This document shows positions 44,111 through 57,236 of a stretch of 64,000 nucleotides of DNA, piece after piece. Each line of letters starts with the position of its first letter. Position 1 is the first letter of the stretch. The notes under the pieces are model-generated. The model ran no database searches. It saw only the letters and a program-made list of their open reading frames with translations, and was not told the DNA's origin. Location: positions 250,501 to 314,500 of the forward strand of contig OU744452.1 in the NCBI GenBank assembly GCA_916610825.1, written 5' to 3'. The position numbers and the translations under genes are program-made. This DNA comes from Haliclystus octoradiatus (taxonomy: Eukaryota > Cnidaria > Staurozoa > Stauromedusae > Haliclystidae).

Positions 44111-46159
44111 GGGACAATCAGGATTAGGATGGTATAATAAGATGCGTTGAGATAAAATAGCTTTGATAGAAATAAATAGAAATAAATATTTCCTAATCTA
44201 TAAAATTAAAGCAATAATGTATTATTCGCATGCTGTGAGATTATCCATTTTTTCAAATCTGTAAGTTTAAATTTCAAAATCAACGAGACTGTAGCAAAAG
44301 GCAGTGTAGAAGCTTTTTGCAAATTTGGTGCAAAATTTCAATTTCAATCTCTGTGTCAAATATTTTTTAGAAATGAATTTTCACAAATACTCAGACAGAA
44401 ATATCGGTTCATAATTAGAGCACTTTTCTAAGACTAGACTTGGAATTGCATACAAATGCATGCTTATATTGAGTTGTGAATCATCTGGTTTAACGGGTTC
44501 AAAATAAATGCATGAACAAATCTATGTGGAAACGCCGATTGAAGCTGCAATTTAATTGAGAAAGTATTCTATTTTATATTTTGCTGTTGAAAGAGGCAGA
44601 AAGTTTCAAAGTGAAAAATGGAACGCACATGATTTTATTTAAAACATTTGGTGCAATCAAGTTTATCACATAACAGGTGGAAGTAATAGCCATAGCCTCC
44701 TATAAAAATCCAATAAACATTACAAACCCGATTGTCATACTGAGTGTCATAAAGTTCAAGTTGCAAGGTAACAATTTGTCGGGGGCTTTCATAACTTAAA
44801 TTATGTTTCACCTATACAACACCGGGACAGCCTGGAAAAATTCCTAGTTTGGTTTTTTTTTGGAATTTTTCACTACCCATAACGTGTTCATTCCACAATT
44901 GATTCAAGTGACCTCTGAATAAGTATATAGAATGGGAAAAGTATTTATTATTTTTTTACATCTTATTTCATCAATTATTTTCAGTCATGAACAATACTTT
45001 CTACATATTTCAATTTATTTGTTGCCACTGACGAAGTATGGAAGTTAGCATTGCAATTGTTTTTAACTTTCATTTATTTTCATTTGATTACAATTACTGG
45101 CTGTAATTTTTTCAGGAAATATTTTATACCGTTGTAGTTTAATTTCCAGCGCGGGTATGTTTACAAATCTATAACGTTTCCAACTCATTTTCCAATAATA
45201 ATTTCTGATTATATAACTTTAAACTGAAGATCTGATGAAAAAACATCTTATTTGTTTCACCTTCATACGTTTGATTTCATTCTGAGAATTACTATGATGC
45301 GAACTATTTAATTAGCGCTGAGACATGATTGTTGTTCAGAAAAGGTAACAGTTTTCATTGGTTTTATCTAACTTAGATGTATTTATTTGAAAAGTAAAGC
45401 CGGCCAAGTACCCCTCTAGTTAATGACGAATATATCGATATGTGTTTCAAGTATATTGCATATAAAATGGCATTTTGAATCCCCGCCTCACATAATTACA
45501 TACACACATACAAATGGAAATAGCGTAAATTTAAAAGTAGACAAATTTTGAAAATGTAATCATTTGTGCTCATATATTTTGAATATTTAACGTCAAATCA
45601 TTCTCTGTTCAACTTCTTGAAGCTTCAATGGCCAATTTACATTGAAGATAGAAACTGATAACTTTTCAGTTTAATAATTTTAGATAAACAAACAATTATA
45701 CAGTTGGTGTAAAATGTTTATCTCTCTAATAGATCAAAGTGTCAACTTGCTATCCTTGTGTCCTGTAAGATTATCTATATGTACTGCAACATAGAAGAAT
45801 GTCTAATGTAATGTCAGTGGCAGGTTATTTACAAGTATATCGTTATTAGCCAGCCAAAAAAGAAAATTAACAAACAATAATATCCTTAAAAATATCTGCC
45901 TTAGATTTATCGGACTCATTTCATCCTCTATGCATGGTGCATTTTTATCCCAGCTTTGAGAAATTGTAATGTATGCCTGTAATGAAATTAATGAAGTGAA
46001 TGAATGAATGATTTGTTTATTTCTGCATAACAGCAAATAAATGTGAATGACATACAGAATAACTTAACTTAACATAAATTAACAAATTATTAAATGGTTT
46101 TACATAATTAAAATAATAGATAGATTTTTATTGGAGAGGTATATTTTAAATTTATAAAC
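44111..46159. other. No gene recognised
   Basis: AT-rich unique-looking DNA with no frame worth calling and no inverted repeat found by eye. Confidence 0.4.
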
Positions 46160-46538
46160 ATTGGGTGCCTAACGTGTTTCCAGGCTTAACGAGTTATGTA
46201 CATTTATACATCTTACAAAAAAGGTTTGACGATGTCGATGTGAATGCGCCATTGCCACAACAAGTCGACCATGTGGAGTGACAGTGCTTAGATTACTGGA
46301 GTCGGTATCCACAAAACTATTAATAACTTTATAACAAAATAATAGGTCAGCAATCAATCTTCTTCTTTCAAGTGTTTCAATATTCAAATTAACGATGCAT
46401 TCTTTAAATTATTCTTTTGATGAAATTAAATCGGATTGATACAGCAATGTTTTCGAAAATTGTCGTTGCACAGATTCTAGAAACTTGATATCTTTTATCA
46501 AATTGGTGACCGAACCTCACTGGCATATTCAAGGATGG

Positions 46539-46608
46539 GTCATAAGTCATAAGTCATAAGTCATAAGTCATAAGTCATAAGTCATAAGTCATAAGTCATA
46601 AGTCATAA
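46539..46608. repeat. Microsatellite (GTCATAA)10
   Basis: Ten uninterrupted copies of the heptamer GTCATAA lie inside the LINE relic between its C-terminal fragments. Confidence 0.95.
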
Positions 46609-47157
46609 ATAGTTTGATTTTAGAGGATTTCATCTTCTGCTATAAAATACACGATTAATCATTCTGCTACGAATAGCTGCTTTTTTCACAATTGTTGTTA
46701 TGTGTAGAAAAATTTAACTTGGATGTCATTAAAACACCTAGTAAATCTGTGATTTTATTAACAGATTCTAAATCTACTTCTCCAAGATGATAATTTTGCT
46801 TGAAATAATTTTTTCCCAAATGTAATGCTTCGCATTTATGGTATGCCATTGTTAGCTGGTTATGACTGCAAGATGTTGTCTAAATCAGCTTGCAAGGCAA
46901 TATGATTAGCATTTGAGTCACACGTAAAGAACAGCTTACAATCGTGTGCATATAATCTGACACTGCTGTGTTTTATTATATCAACAATGTCATTAATATA
47001 TATCAAAAATATTACTGACCCTAGTACAGAGCCTAGTACATCTGACTTAACGTCAGACCAGTTTGAATGGTTTCCACTGACAATGGTTCTTTGATGCCTG
47101 TTAGTGAGGAATCAGTCATTTTAAAAAAAGTTTGTATAACTTAAAGGTTCTGAATAA

Positions 47158-47196
<39 letters not shown>
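47158..47196. repeat. Microsatellite (ATG)13
   Basis: A perfect ATG/GAT triplet run inside the LINE RT region, splitting the palm from the fingers segment. Confidence 0.9.
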
Positions 47197-47198
<2 letters not shown>

Positions 47199-47970
47199 TG
47201 CTTCTATCCAATCTTAAAATTTACCTTTAATGCCATAAGATTTTATATTTTGCAACAGTTTAGAATGTGAAACAGTATCAAATACTTTTGCACAATCTAA
47301 ATAAATAACATCAACAGAATGCTGAAGATCCACAAGAGTAGACCATACATTGATTGTTTCTACTGATTGCGTCACAGTGGATCGCAGGGACATAAATCCA
47401 TGTTGAAAACAAGATATTAATCCGTTATCACGTAGATGATCGACAATCGCTTCTTTAATATTACGTTCCATGAGTCGAAAAATTTGATGCAAGGCTATAA
47501 TTGGTCTGTATAGAGTGAAATTTGTGCTTGGACTAGGTGTTTTAGAATTCGGCATGAATCAGCCAATCCTTCGGTAACTGTAACGTCTCAAATAATACAT
47601 TAAAAGTATAGTTAGTGGATAGCACAAATATTGTATATATCGCTTGATGAATGCAGCTGGGATTAAGTCTGTTCCAGATCATAGCTTGGGCTGTAGTTTG
47701 ATGATGTTATAATTTATCTTTGCCAGGCTGAAATCAAAAACTCTAAGTTGGTTTTAACAACTTGAGGTGGTAATATCAAGGGTGTATTGTCGTCTTCTGT
47801 AAAAACAAAGACAAATCGATTGTTTAATAAATGAGCAATGACACTGTCAGTTTCAGCAATAATTGATCCTGGGCAATGAAGTGGTGGTCTGCGTTGATGG
47901 TTACTGAATCGAGACTTCACAAATGACCAGTAAACAAATAGTTTGTACTTTCCATGAACTCGAGTCACTT

Positions 47971-50059
47971 CAGGAGAAAACTCAAAGGCGCAAATTACTC
48001 GTCGAGGCGGCTCGTAATTTTCTGATGCCTTCTCGTTTTCTCCTTACGTGCCTCTCGTGGTACTACCAGAGCATAGTTCACGGAAAGTATGAACTATTTG
48101 GTTTAAAACATAGCCAGCCCCGTTTTGTGACTGTTGGGTACGTTTTTTCAGAGCATTTTCTGATCTTACAGTCCATGATCAAGTATGTAATTCTCTTATT
48201 TTCGTGACGTCACAGGAAGAAAGCTGAGTCGAGAGCCGAACGCTTGCTTTTTTTTAATCAACTAATAGCTGCGAGGAAAAATGGATATCTACTTATCTAC
48301 TTATACTAATAATACTGTCTGTTTATATATCACTATATATTTATACTTCTACATTTCGATATTCCTGTGTCTGTCCGCGACTTATGTACGTCTCACTGGC
48401 GAAATAATACAGATAATCCGTTGTCGGGAAATTATGCAAACATTTGTGTCGAGATAAGCATGTACAGTAACAATCTTGTTATATGAATATCTGGCGTTGT
48501 ATCGAAATAATAAACTTCCCTTGATACTTTATTGGATATCGTTGTATTAACAAATTTAGAGATTTGAAAAATTTCATAGGTTGATAATCTAGCGGGCACC
48601 CAAATCGAACTCAAATTTGAATCTCCAGAATGAAAATATTTCGTTTTGAATTTAAGCTGCGAGAAAAATATTTGAACAAGTCAACAAAATAATTCCATCA
48701 GTTAATGAAAATGAAAATAAAATAATGAAAATAACAGAAAGTACTGAATTGCATCGAGTTATTAAAATACCTAAAGCCAACAAAATATGTTTTGAAGAAT
48801 CAAAGAAGCGTATGGTGAAATAAATAATCTAGAGCGGGGTAAAAATAAACCTTTTGAAAATTAAAGAGAGTTTAGATATTTTCTTTATTAATGAAACAAA
48901 ATGCAGTTCATAATTTGTTTTCATATTTACAAACAAACATTTCACTTCTTTTCAAATAATGGCTTTAATATATAATTTGTGGGAACATTGATAAAGCAAT
49001 CTGTTTTGTAATCAAAGCTACGTTGGTATGTGTTGGTATAAACAATCTAGCGCGGGGCACAAAAATTTAAGAGCTTTAAAGGAAAATTTAAAATGACGTC
49101 GGCGTTCGAAAATTTTTTTAAAAATTCAAGATTTGAAATTCACTCATAGCTACGTTGTATATTTGCATCAAATGAGATTGTCCTCCAAATCCGAAAGTCT
49201 TCCTAAATCCTAAATGTGGTCCGGCCAATTTTGTTTATCACATGACTGAAACCCACAATCTGATTGATTTGCATAGAATTAAAATCATGTGAACAAAGCT
49301 AACCAATAGGATTGAGTCACTGCTTTTGCAAGTCTAGTGCAGTGTCAGCAAAACGGCTTGGTTTGGTCGGCTACGCAGACTTTACACTTTCCTTCAGAAA
49401 CGTTTTAGTCTGAACGCAGGCTAATGTTTTGGTTTTGGTAGTTTCTCGAAAGCTTTCCTTTCCATGCCAGGAATTTAGTTATTTTACTTATATCTAGGAG
49501 CTTGCAAATATTGGCCATAAAAGGATGAGGGCATCGAATAATGAAATGAAGTTATGTTATGTTTTTACAATTATCAATATTGTAAAAGTTGGGCAAATTG
49601 ATTTTGAATTGTTAATTTGTGCAAAATATTTCTATACACTTTTAAACATGTTTGTTTACTGGGTCAGATTTTGACTTTGAAGGTTTGGAATCGAAGAAGC
49701 ATCATCAACTATAAAGATCAAAATGAAAAAGCATTAGCTCCCCAATTATAACATCATATTAACTTAACGTGCACGATTCATCCAATATCTTATATATCCT
49801 GTAATTACATACAATAAAATTACTTTATATATATATATATTCTTTTCGTTGTCATATATACCATATTTTTTGGTAGTTGTCAGCTTGTTGATTTCATATA
49901 AATTGATAATAAAATACAGAGCTTAGATGCAGTTGTTAAATATTTATGAAGTAGTTCTATATGAAGTAATCATTTGATATCGATTAGTTGTGTAGCAAAT
50001 AATTTCTAGAATGTAATAGAAAGCGATATATTATTTGGAGAATAATAGAATAGAACTTA
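47971..50059. other. No gene recognised
   Basis: The plus-strand frame 47923-48207 has no recognisable features. An AATCTAG(A)GCGGGG word followed by AAAAAT occurs twice (about 48828 and 49045), suggesting a small duplicated repeat. Otherwise AT-rich DNA. Confidence 0.4.
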
Positions 50060-50815
50060 TACATATATTAGGTACAGGAACGGAGTCGTGTCCCGAGAAG
50101 TTTAATGTCGAAAATGAATAGCTTGATTAAAAAACCCTTTAAAATGAAAAGTATTGGGCACTGTAGAAAGGTAACATATAGATACACATTCCTGTGAAGT
50201 TATAACTATCGATTATATTTATTTAGTAAGAGTTTGTGATGAATCAAATTTATTTTTTATTGTTAGTGATGAATATCGCGTTGTGTCGCGAGACGTTTAT
50301 TAATGTCGAAAATGAATAATTTCATTAAAAAAAACCTTCAAAATGAAAAGTATTGGATACTGTAGAAAGGTAACATATAGATACACACTTGTATGAAGTA
50401 ATAGCCTTCAATTATAGTTATCTAACAAGAGTTTGCAATGAATCAAATTCATTTGTTATTGTTAGTGATGAATATCGCGTTGTGTCCCAAGAAGTTTAAT
50501 GTCGAAAATGAATAACTTGATTAAAAAAACCTTTAAAATGAAAAGTATTGGATACTGTAGAAAGGTAACATATAGATACACGCTTGTATAAAGTAATAGC
50601 CTTCAATTATAGTTATTTAACAAGAGTTTGCAATGAATCAAATTCATTTGTTATTGTTAGTGATGAATATCGCGTTGTGTGAATATTGCGTTGTGTCCAG
50701 AGAAGAAGTTTAATGTCGAAAATGAATAACTTGATTAAAAAACCCTTTAAAATGAAAAGTATTGGATCGTGTAGTAAGGTAACATATAGATAGATACACA
50801 TTCATATTCGTATTA
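50060..50815. repeat. Tandem repeat, about four copies of a roughly 200-bp unit
   Basis: The unit contains GAATATCGCGTTGTGTC, AATGTCGAAAATGAATA, AAAATGAAAAGTATTGG and GTAACATATAGATACAC. The GTCGAAAATG word recurs at about 50107, 50305, 50501 and 50715, that is at spacings of 198, 196 and 214. The fourth copy carries an 18-bp internal duplication of the GAATATCGCG word. No coding sense. Confidence 0.85.
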
Positions 50816-51865
50816 TGAATATTGCGTTTTTTCTTATTAAGTTTAATTTCAAAATTTATGAATGATGGAATCGTAAAATGTAGAGTTTAGAAAGGTTTTA
50901 TTAGACTTCGATGGAGTTTTTCTGTCAAAAAGGTGTTAAACACTGGATTAATGGTTGTTATGCATCAAGGTGTTGACTACTAAAACAGCGGCAAAACGGT
51001 TTGTATTCCCTTCTCCGTGGATGATGATCTAAATGTCTATAAAATTTAAAAAAATAGCTCCGCTACGCTCAGACTCATGGTGAATGATATAATAATCAAA
51101 TTAAACAAATTGAAATCAAATTCAATAGAATATCAAATCAATCAAATCGAATAATTCTTAGACTGGATAGCTTTGTGAAGAAGTCGACAACAACCGTTGT
51201 CCGTCGAATACAAAACTAGACTTAGGTATAATAAACACATTGCGTGTGACGATTTCATCTTTCTATAATTGTGTTTTCGTTGAAGAAACGCTTCTGCTGA
51301 AAGGCAAACAGGGGGTCATGCAATGGTTTAATAGCCAATCATTGAGATTGAAGCTAACAAATCAGTGGAGCACTGACGTTAAGCTGCGGGGAATCGACCA
51401 AAATAGCGCAATGAATTTTTGATTCATGGTTACGGAGTATCCATGAGTCTATGCTATCAGGTTAAAAAATCTTGGTAAATCACGGTTACGAAAGCGTGAT
51501 TATGGGTGCGACTTATATATTATGTTGCGACTATGTTTTCACACATGGCCATCATGATTGTGCCCGTTACCACGACTTTTGTGTAAATAGCAAATCGCAT
51601 ACTGCTTTTCCCGCAAACAACACATAGACATTCATCGATTGCGCAATATCCGCCTAGACTTCCCTGAGTTATTGTTCAGATTCTAGCATTGCCTTTGGAA
51701 TCACGGTTAGAAGAGTTTTCAATGAGGTGACATTTTACTAACATAGTCTGATGGCAGCCATGTTGGTGTACTCGCAGCTTAGCGAGATTACAATCGCATT
51801 ATTAAATGAATTGTTAATACTCCTGGATTAGTTTACATCGTGATTATCTCTTCATCGGTAGAACA

Positions 51866-52892
51866 CTAGCCTGCGCGCAGACCCAAATCTTTTTTTTATG
51901 ATTAGTAGGGTCTGCGTAATATCGACAGAAAGCTTGCGCTGGACTGAATTAGGGGGAGTTGCAGAAACGTGAGAAATCTATTGTCTGTTTATTGTTCATC
52001 AGCCAATCGCTAGCGAGTTCTCCAAAACTAGAACCAGAACATGATTGGTTGATAAATATAAGTTTTTGACGCAATCCTTTTCAAGTATGCTACACGCAAG
52101 CCGAATAATAAAACGTCGTTCTTCTTCGATAAAATCAATTTGCTTGTGTTCGTTTCAGTTTTGTAAGAGGGAGACCTCAGACGTTTTGTAATTATTTTTG
52201 TAGTAAAATGAACATAGTGTATTGACAAAAACGATTTGTTGTTAATTTGCCTTTCACGGAGGACGGGACATGCCATTTTACATGCAACATATCGGCAAAT
52301 AAAGACTCGATTTCAAGATACTGAAATTCATTTGGATTGTGTTTGTGTTCAGCGTAAAAGCCAATTTGTCATGGGTAATATCGAAAGAACAAATCATTTT
52401 ATAAGATATAACGATTTAATCTCTGGATCTTTTCGCTGCGCCATGGCAATGGATTACAAAAATATTTCTTTACGAAAGACTAATTCTCAACATCGTTTTA
52501 TTACCGATGCCGATGTCAATTTTTGAGTTTCTTTGTCAAAAACAAATGCATTAAAAACATTGGACAACTTAGATCACTTCATATTGAACAGAAATAGTAC
52601 TTTGTATTAAGTTAGTATGAATCATTTGAACGTGGTTATGAATCAACTCATCTTATTTCGTAAATAATAAGTGTCAATTTTGATTGTGAAAAGTTTTGTT
52701 ATCTACGAAAATCGGACTTGTAGAAATGCTGTTTGTGACGCCGTCTGTCGTTGAACAACGCTGAGCAGCAGGAGTTAAAGTGTAGTGACGCTCCGCCACT
52801 TCCTCCAACTTCCGCCCAGCGCAAGCTTTTTGTCGATATTACGCAGACCCTACTAATCATAAGAAAAAGATTTGGGTCTGCGCGCAGGCTAG
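51866..52892. mobile_element. Nested inverted-repeat element (1,027 bp) with 7-8-bp target duplication
   Basis: About 75 bp from CTAGCCTGCGCGCAGACCC recur inverted, ending in GCGCAGGCTAG at 52892. TAGAACA flanks both sides (51859-51865 and 52893-52899); depending on the exact boundary the duplication is 7 or 8 bp, compatible with hAT. No transposase inside; two short frames near 52300-52500 are featureless. Confidence 0.85.
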
Positions 52893-53445
52893 TAGAACAC
52901 ATGATTGTTTTCTTCTTCTCATCATTTGAAATGGTTAATGAAAGGTTTTAATGTTCTGTAACATCACTATTTGAGGTGAAACTTCGAAGATAATTTTTGT
53001 TGTGTTTTGACCGTGAGAGCTTTTAAACCGACAATTCATCATTGTTTGGGAGCTTAGACAAGACAGTATTATATATTTATTGTTTATATTGTTTCTGAAG
53101 TTATTTATTACATTAAACTGCTAAGCCAGTCGTTTTATTTGGAATATATTGTAAAGACGTTTTACACCAGTTTGTCCATGCGACAACAATAACAAGGCGG
53201 TACTCCGAAGGGAAAATTTCACATCATTTACTGTACGTCATTCAATTGCGCTAGGCCCCTAATATAATTAGAAAGGAATTAATATTCTTCTGGTAATAGT
53301 TTGCATGGTTATTTGTTGTTTACATTCTTTAAAGTTGTTTATTAAAATGTTTTAATTCTGCTGCGACATCAACTTGCAACTTCGCACGTCATTTACAACT
53401 CACAACTGTATTATAAGTAGTGAAAATCACTTGCAATCTATGATC

Positions 53446-53518
53446 TTGGTATGGTCTAGTGGTGGAGCGTCTGCATCAGGCTCATGGGGTTTGGAGTTCA
53501 ATCCCATCGGTCTGCATT
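53446..53518 (+). repeat. tRNA-like sequence (SINE head or tRNA pseudogene)
   Basis: An A box TGGTCTAGTGG (53452) and a B box GAGTTCAATCC (53494) are spaced as in a tRNA, followed by T-runs near 53523-53540. No clear acceptor pairing was found by eye. Confidence 0.5.
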
Positions 53519-53944
53519 AACGTTTTTTCCTTTTTTTTATTTGATTTATTATTTGGATATATTTTTTTTCTGATAGCTCTACTCTACTTTCTTTTGACTT
53601 TTTTCAACTTTTAATTTATCATTCCATTCTTAATATCTATCTCAAATTTTTTATTTATTTTATTAATCTAACTTATACAATAATTATTATATTGGTTTGA
53701 TTAATTTTCAAGCGTTTTGCCGCTGTTTTAGTAGTCAACACCTTGATGCATAACAATCATTAATCCAGTGTTTTGACACCTTTTTGACAGAAAACCCCAT
53801 CGAAGTCTATCCATTGACCATGGTTTGACTATTTCTCAAAAATGTATTGTATTCCCGCAGTAGCTTTTTGCCACCAGGATTGTGTCTGTTTAACAATGAG
53901 TAATCTGTCTTAACAAAGTCAATGTAGATGTAAATAAAATAAAT

Positions 53945-54559
53945 TCAAATCTAATATAATTGAACGTTTTAAGTGCACGCCCTTGCTATAGGTGCACGTT
54001 GGTATATCCTTCACATCTAAATTTAAGTTTTGAGTGCATTCCGGTATTATTCTTCATATTAAAATTTAAGTTTTGAGTGCACACCCTTGCGATAGGTACA
54101 CTCCGGTAGTATTCATATTTGAAAAAGTTTTCTAAGTGCACGCCCCTGTTATTTTTACAGGCCAGTAGTATTTACCATATTTAAATTTAAGTTTTAAGTG
54201 CACGCCAGTAATATTCTTATTTGAAAAAAATTATTTGCACGTTTTTGCGATAGGTGCACGCCGGTAACATTCTTCATATTTAAATTGTTTTAAAGTTTTA
54301 AGTACAATCCCCTGCTATAGGTACACTCCTGTAATATTCTTCATATTTAAAAGTTTTTTAAGTGCAAGCCCCTGCTATAGGTGCACGCCTGTAAAATTCT
54401 TGATATTTAAAAGTTTTTTAAGTGCAAGCCCCTGCTATAGGTGCACGCCTGTAAAATTCTTCATATTTAAAAAGTTTTTTAAGCGCAATCCCCTGCTATA
54501 GGTGCACGCCGGTAATATTCTTCATATTTAAATTTACGTTTCAAGTGCACGCCTCTGCG
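53945..54559. repeat. 60-bp minisatellite, left block
   Basis: The unit carries AAGTGCAAGCCCCTGCTATA, GGTGCACGCC and ATTCTTCATATTTAAA. The best copies, starting at 54361 and 54421, are exactly 60 bp apart; outer copies are more diverged. The array stops at the AAT-tailed end of a LINE (54560) and resumes at 57237. Confidence 0.9.
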
Positions 54560-57236
54560 AATAATAATAATAATAATAATAATGGCGCTGTACATATCTA
54601 ATAATAAAAATTAAAATAAAAATATATCTTATGTACATTTAAAAAGTAATTTGCGTTGTAATTACAAATAAGATGAAAAAGAAAGCCAAAGTGAGTGATA
54701 AATTGCTAAGACTAAACTTAAATAAGTCAAAAGTTAATAAATAAATAAAATAATAAAAAAGTGAATCTACTATGGTTATAATAATATTTGAAATAAACTT
54801 GTATATATTATAGAATTTAAATTATATCTACAATAGTAAATCATCTAAAATACACTATACTATGTTGTGATGTTAAAATATAGTGTTGAAGCTGACGGCG
54901 GAATATATAAAGAATTTGCTTTACGAATGACAGTAGGCAAGCTGTTCCAATGTGAAGGGCCTGCAACTTTGAATGCACGAGTTCTATATTTATTAATGCA
55001 ACGTGGTACAACGAATTCACAGTTAGAAGCCGATCTTAAAGATCGATCATGTTCATCATGAGATCGCGACATACACATTTCAGATAAGTAACCTGAAGCC
55101 ATCCCATTCGTTGCTTTGTACATTAGAACATTTAAATTTTACACGCTTTTCAAACGGTAGCCAGTGCAATTTCTCTCTGATATAATTACTGATAGAAGTA
55201 AATTTAGATTTTCCAGATATAATTCTAGCTGTTGTGTTCATGATGATCTGTATTGGCCGTATAATAAAGAAGACGGTGAATTAATAAACAAAGAGTTACA
55301 ATAGTCAATGCGTGATAGTACTAATGCATATGCAGCATCTCTCAGTGAGTCGAAATCTAGCGATTTTTTAATTGATCTCAGCTGCCGTAGTTGATAATAA
55401 CAGGAGAGAGTTAAACTGGCTACTTGACTGCACATACTCAAATCAGAACGTATCTGAACTCCAAGATTGCGAACTGATAGACTTGATGATGAATTTCGAT
55501 ATCTGCAAAATGAACTGAATGGAGTTCGTGGAGTAACATTTTGCTCTCCTTGCCGACGAGCACCAGACAAGCTCAGTCTTTGAAGAGTCAGTTCATACGG
55601 AGACGATTTGAGGATAGCCATTTGTGAATCACTGTAATGCATTCACCAATCTTTTGCGCAGCTGTCGACGTACTATTCGGCTTTATAAGGAAATAAATTT
55701 GCGTATCATCGGCATAGCAGTACAATTTCTAATTTGATTCACCGATAATCCTAGGTATGTCCGACGTATATAGAAGAAATAACAAGGGTCCAAGTACTGA
55801 TCCTTGAGGTATATGAAGCGGAATCGGGGTCATAATTCCGAACGTTCGTGCCGTCGTTGGATTTCCGTGTCGTTGTTGAATTTCACTCCGTGTTTCCATT
55901 TCGTCGTCATCTGCGTTTCCATCTGCACAATTAATTTCGCGCGGAATCGGGGTCAATATTCTGAGCTGCGGAGTCGTCGTTTGATCGCGCTTTGTTGTTG
56001 AACTTGATTTCATCGTCTGCGTGCCATCTGCGTCGTCATCTGCGCAACTATCAAATTGTCTCTAACTTTTGACTACGGTGTTTGTTTGATATTATCTACA
56101 CTGGATTGTAATTACTGTCAGATTCAGGCGTAGCATCGATTGCTCACTTTATTGTTCGTTTTCAAATAGTTGTTATAAGATTTTATCAGAGGTCTTGATT
56201 GTGAAATACTCACACTTCTATGACGGATAAACAATGGAAATGTTTGCAGTTTATTAATATGATTTATGTCAAGATTTATAGCTATTATAGGAATATGTAA
56301 CTGGAGGCAGACTCCAAAAATGCAACATCAAAATCCATGAAATACTTATATTCTGTGTAGTGTTTTGTTGTCGCGTTTCACATCTACGGAAAATCTAAGA
56401 ATCTAGGACAATATGATTGATGCCATTGATCAGAATGAAAAAGTCCCACTACTGCAAGACTACAAAATGTCCAATATTTTGAATCTGCTGCTTCTATATT
56501 TCATGGATTTTGATTTGCTTTTTCCGAGTCTGTCTGTCAACCGTCAATCACTTTTTCCGATAATAGTTATATGTTTCTCAATATATATAAACTGCAAACA
56601 TTAATGTCATTGTAGTCTATATTCATATAAGCTCGATTATTTTACAATGCAGAACTCTTATAAGTCTTAGAAACTAAAAATTCGCTGTATTTTCCAGACA
56701 TTCGCCCTTTAAACTGAAGCCATTTAAAATTTGACCTGAAGGGCCCTGAAATTTATTCTTTGTGATGCTTTCAATTTGATGTGCAGATGACGACGGAGAA
56801 GAAACATGGAATGAAATTCAACGACGACGCAGAAATCCAGACGGCACGAACGTTCAAAATTATGACCCCGATTCCGCTTCATAGAGGTACACCATGATCT
56901 AAACTCATAGTTGATGACTTATTTTGATCGTAGGAAATAAACTGAGAGCGCTCAGTTAAATAGCTTGTAAGCCATGTTCGTCAGTGCATTTCCACTGATA
57001 TGATGAGTAATTCTCAAACGTTCCTGTAGGATGGAGTGATCAACGGTATCAAATGCAGCACTCAGATTTCAAGAGCAAGAGGATGTACCTTTCCTTCATC
57101 CGGAGCCATTATAATATCTGACATGACTTTGAGTAAAGCTGTTTCTGTTCAGTGATTACGGCGGTAGGCAGATTGTACGGTAGGTAAAGTGCATGTGATT
57201 TCAAAATGAGCTGTAATCCTTTCACATACAATACGT
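54560..57236 (-). mobile_element. CR1-type LINE inserted in the minisatellite
   Basis: Read minus: RT fingers near 57080-57245 (VQSAYRR, ETALLKVMSDIIMA), RT palm up to 56890, then after an insertion IPQGSVLGPLLFLLYTSDIP (about 55760-55806), the post-RT region (55238-55642, SVRNLGVQIRSDLSM, IDYCNSL) and the C-terminus (54860-55123, ATNGMASGYLSEM, AGPSHWNSLPTVIRK). The 3' end is an AAT repeat at 54560-54583. It is 5'-truncated and frameshifted. Minisatellite units abut both ends, which fixes its boundaries. Confidence 0.85.
55812..56883. mobile_element. Inverted-repeat element (1,072 bp) inside the LINE RT
   Basis: TATGAAGCGGAATCGGGGTC at the left is mirrored at the right, with inner blocks including GAACGTTCGTGCCG-type sequence. 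GAGGTA flanks both sides exactly (55806-55811 and 56884-56889). The LINE sequence on the two sides joins within the conserved GxPQGSVLGP motif of reverse transcriptase. No coding capacity found inside, though GACCCCGATTCCGC recurs internally near 55940. Confidence 0.9.

Larger units (their letters stand above)
46160..47970 (-). mobile_element. APE-type LINE relic (RT and C-terminus)
   Basis: From high to low: pre-RT linker (47714-47968, RRPPLHCPGSIIAETDSVIA), RT (47214-47555, with HGFMSLRSTVTQSVETIN and VDVIYLDCAKVFDTVSHSK), the palm with the catalytic box changed to RLYAHD near 46975, and the C-terminal segments (46667-46849 and 46169-46387, ETLERRRLIADLLFCYKVIN). Frameshifts, an ATG-triplet expansion (47158-47196) and a GTCATAA heptamer array (46539-46608) interrupt it. 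CR1/Jockey-like group; inactive. Confidence 0.8.
50902..53809. mobile_element. Long-inverted-repeat element (2.9 kb) with another element nested inside
   Basis: About 100 bp from TAGACTTCGATGG at 50902 recur inverted, ending at 53809, including GTCAACACCTTGATGCATAA and GTTTTGCCGCTGTTTTAGT. The interior has no transposase. It holds a second complete inverted-repeat element (51866-52892) and a tRNA-like sequence (53446-53518). A target duplication at the outer ends is unclear. Confidence 0.8.

Noticed and set aside
47923-48207. 94-residue plus-strand frame
   Set aside because: It overlaps the antisense of the LINE linker and has no recognisable domain.
53945-54559. Regular 60-bp spacing, considered as a CRISPR array
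   Set aside because: The whole unit is repeated with no unique spacers, and the sequence is eukaryotic; it is a minisatellite.
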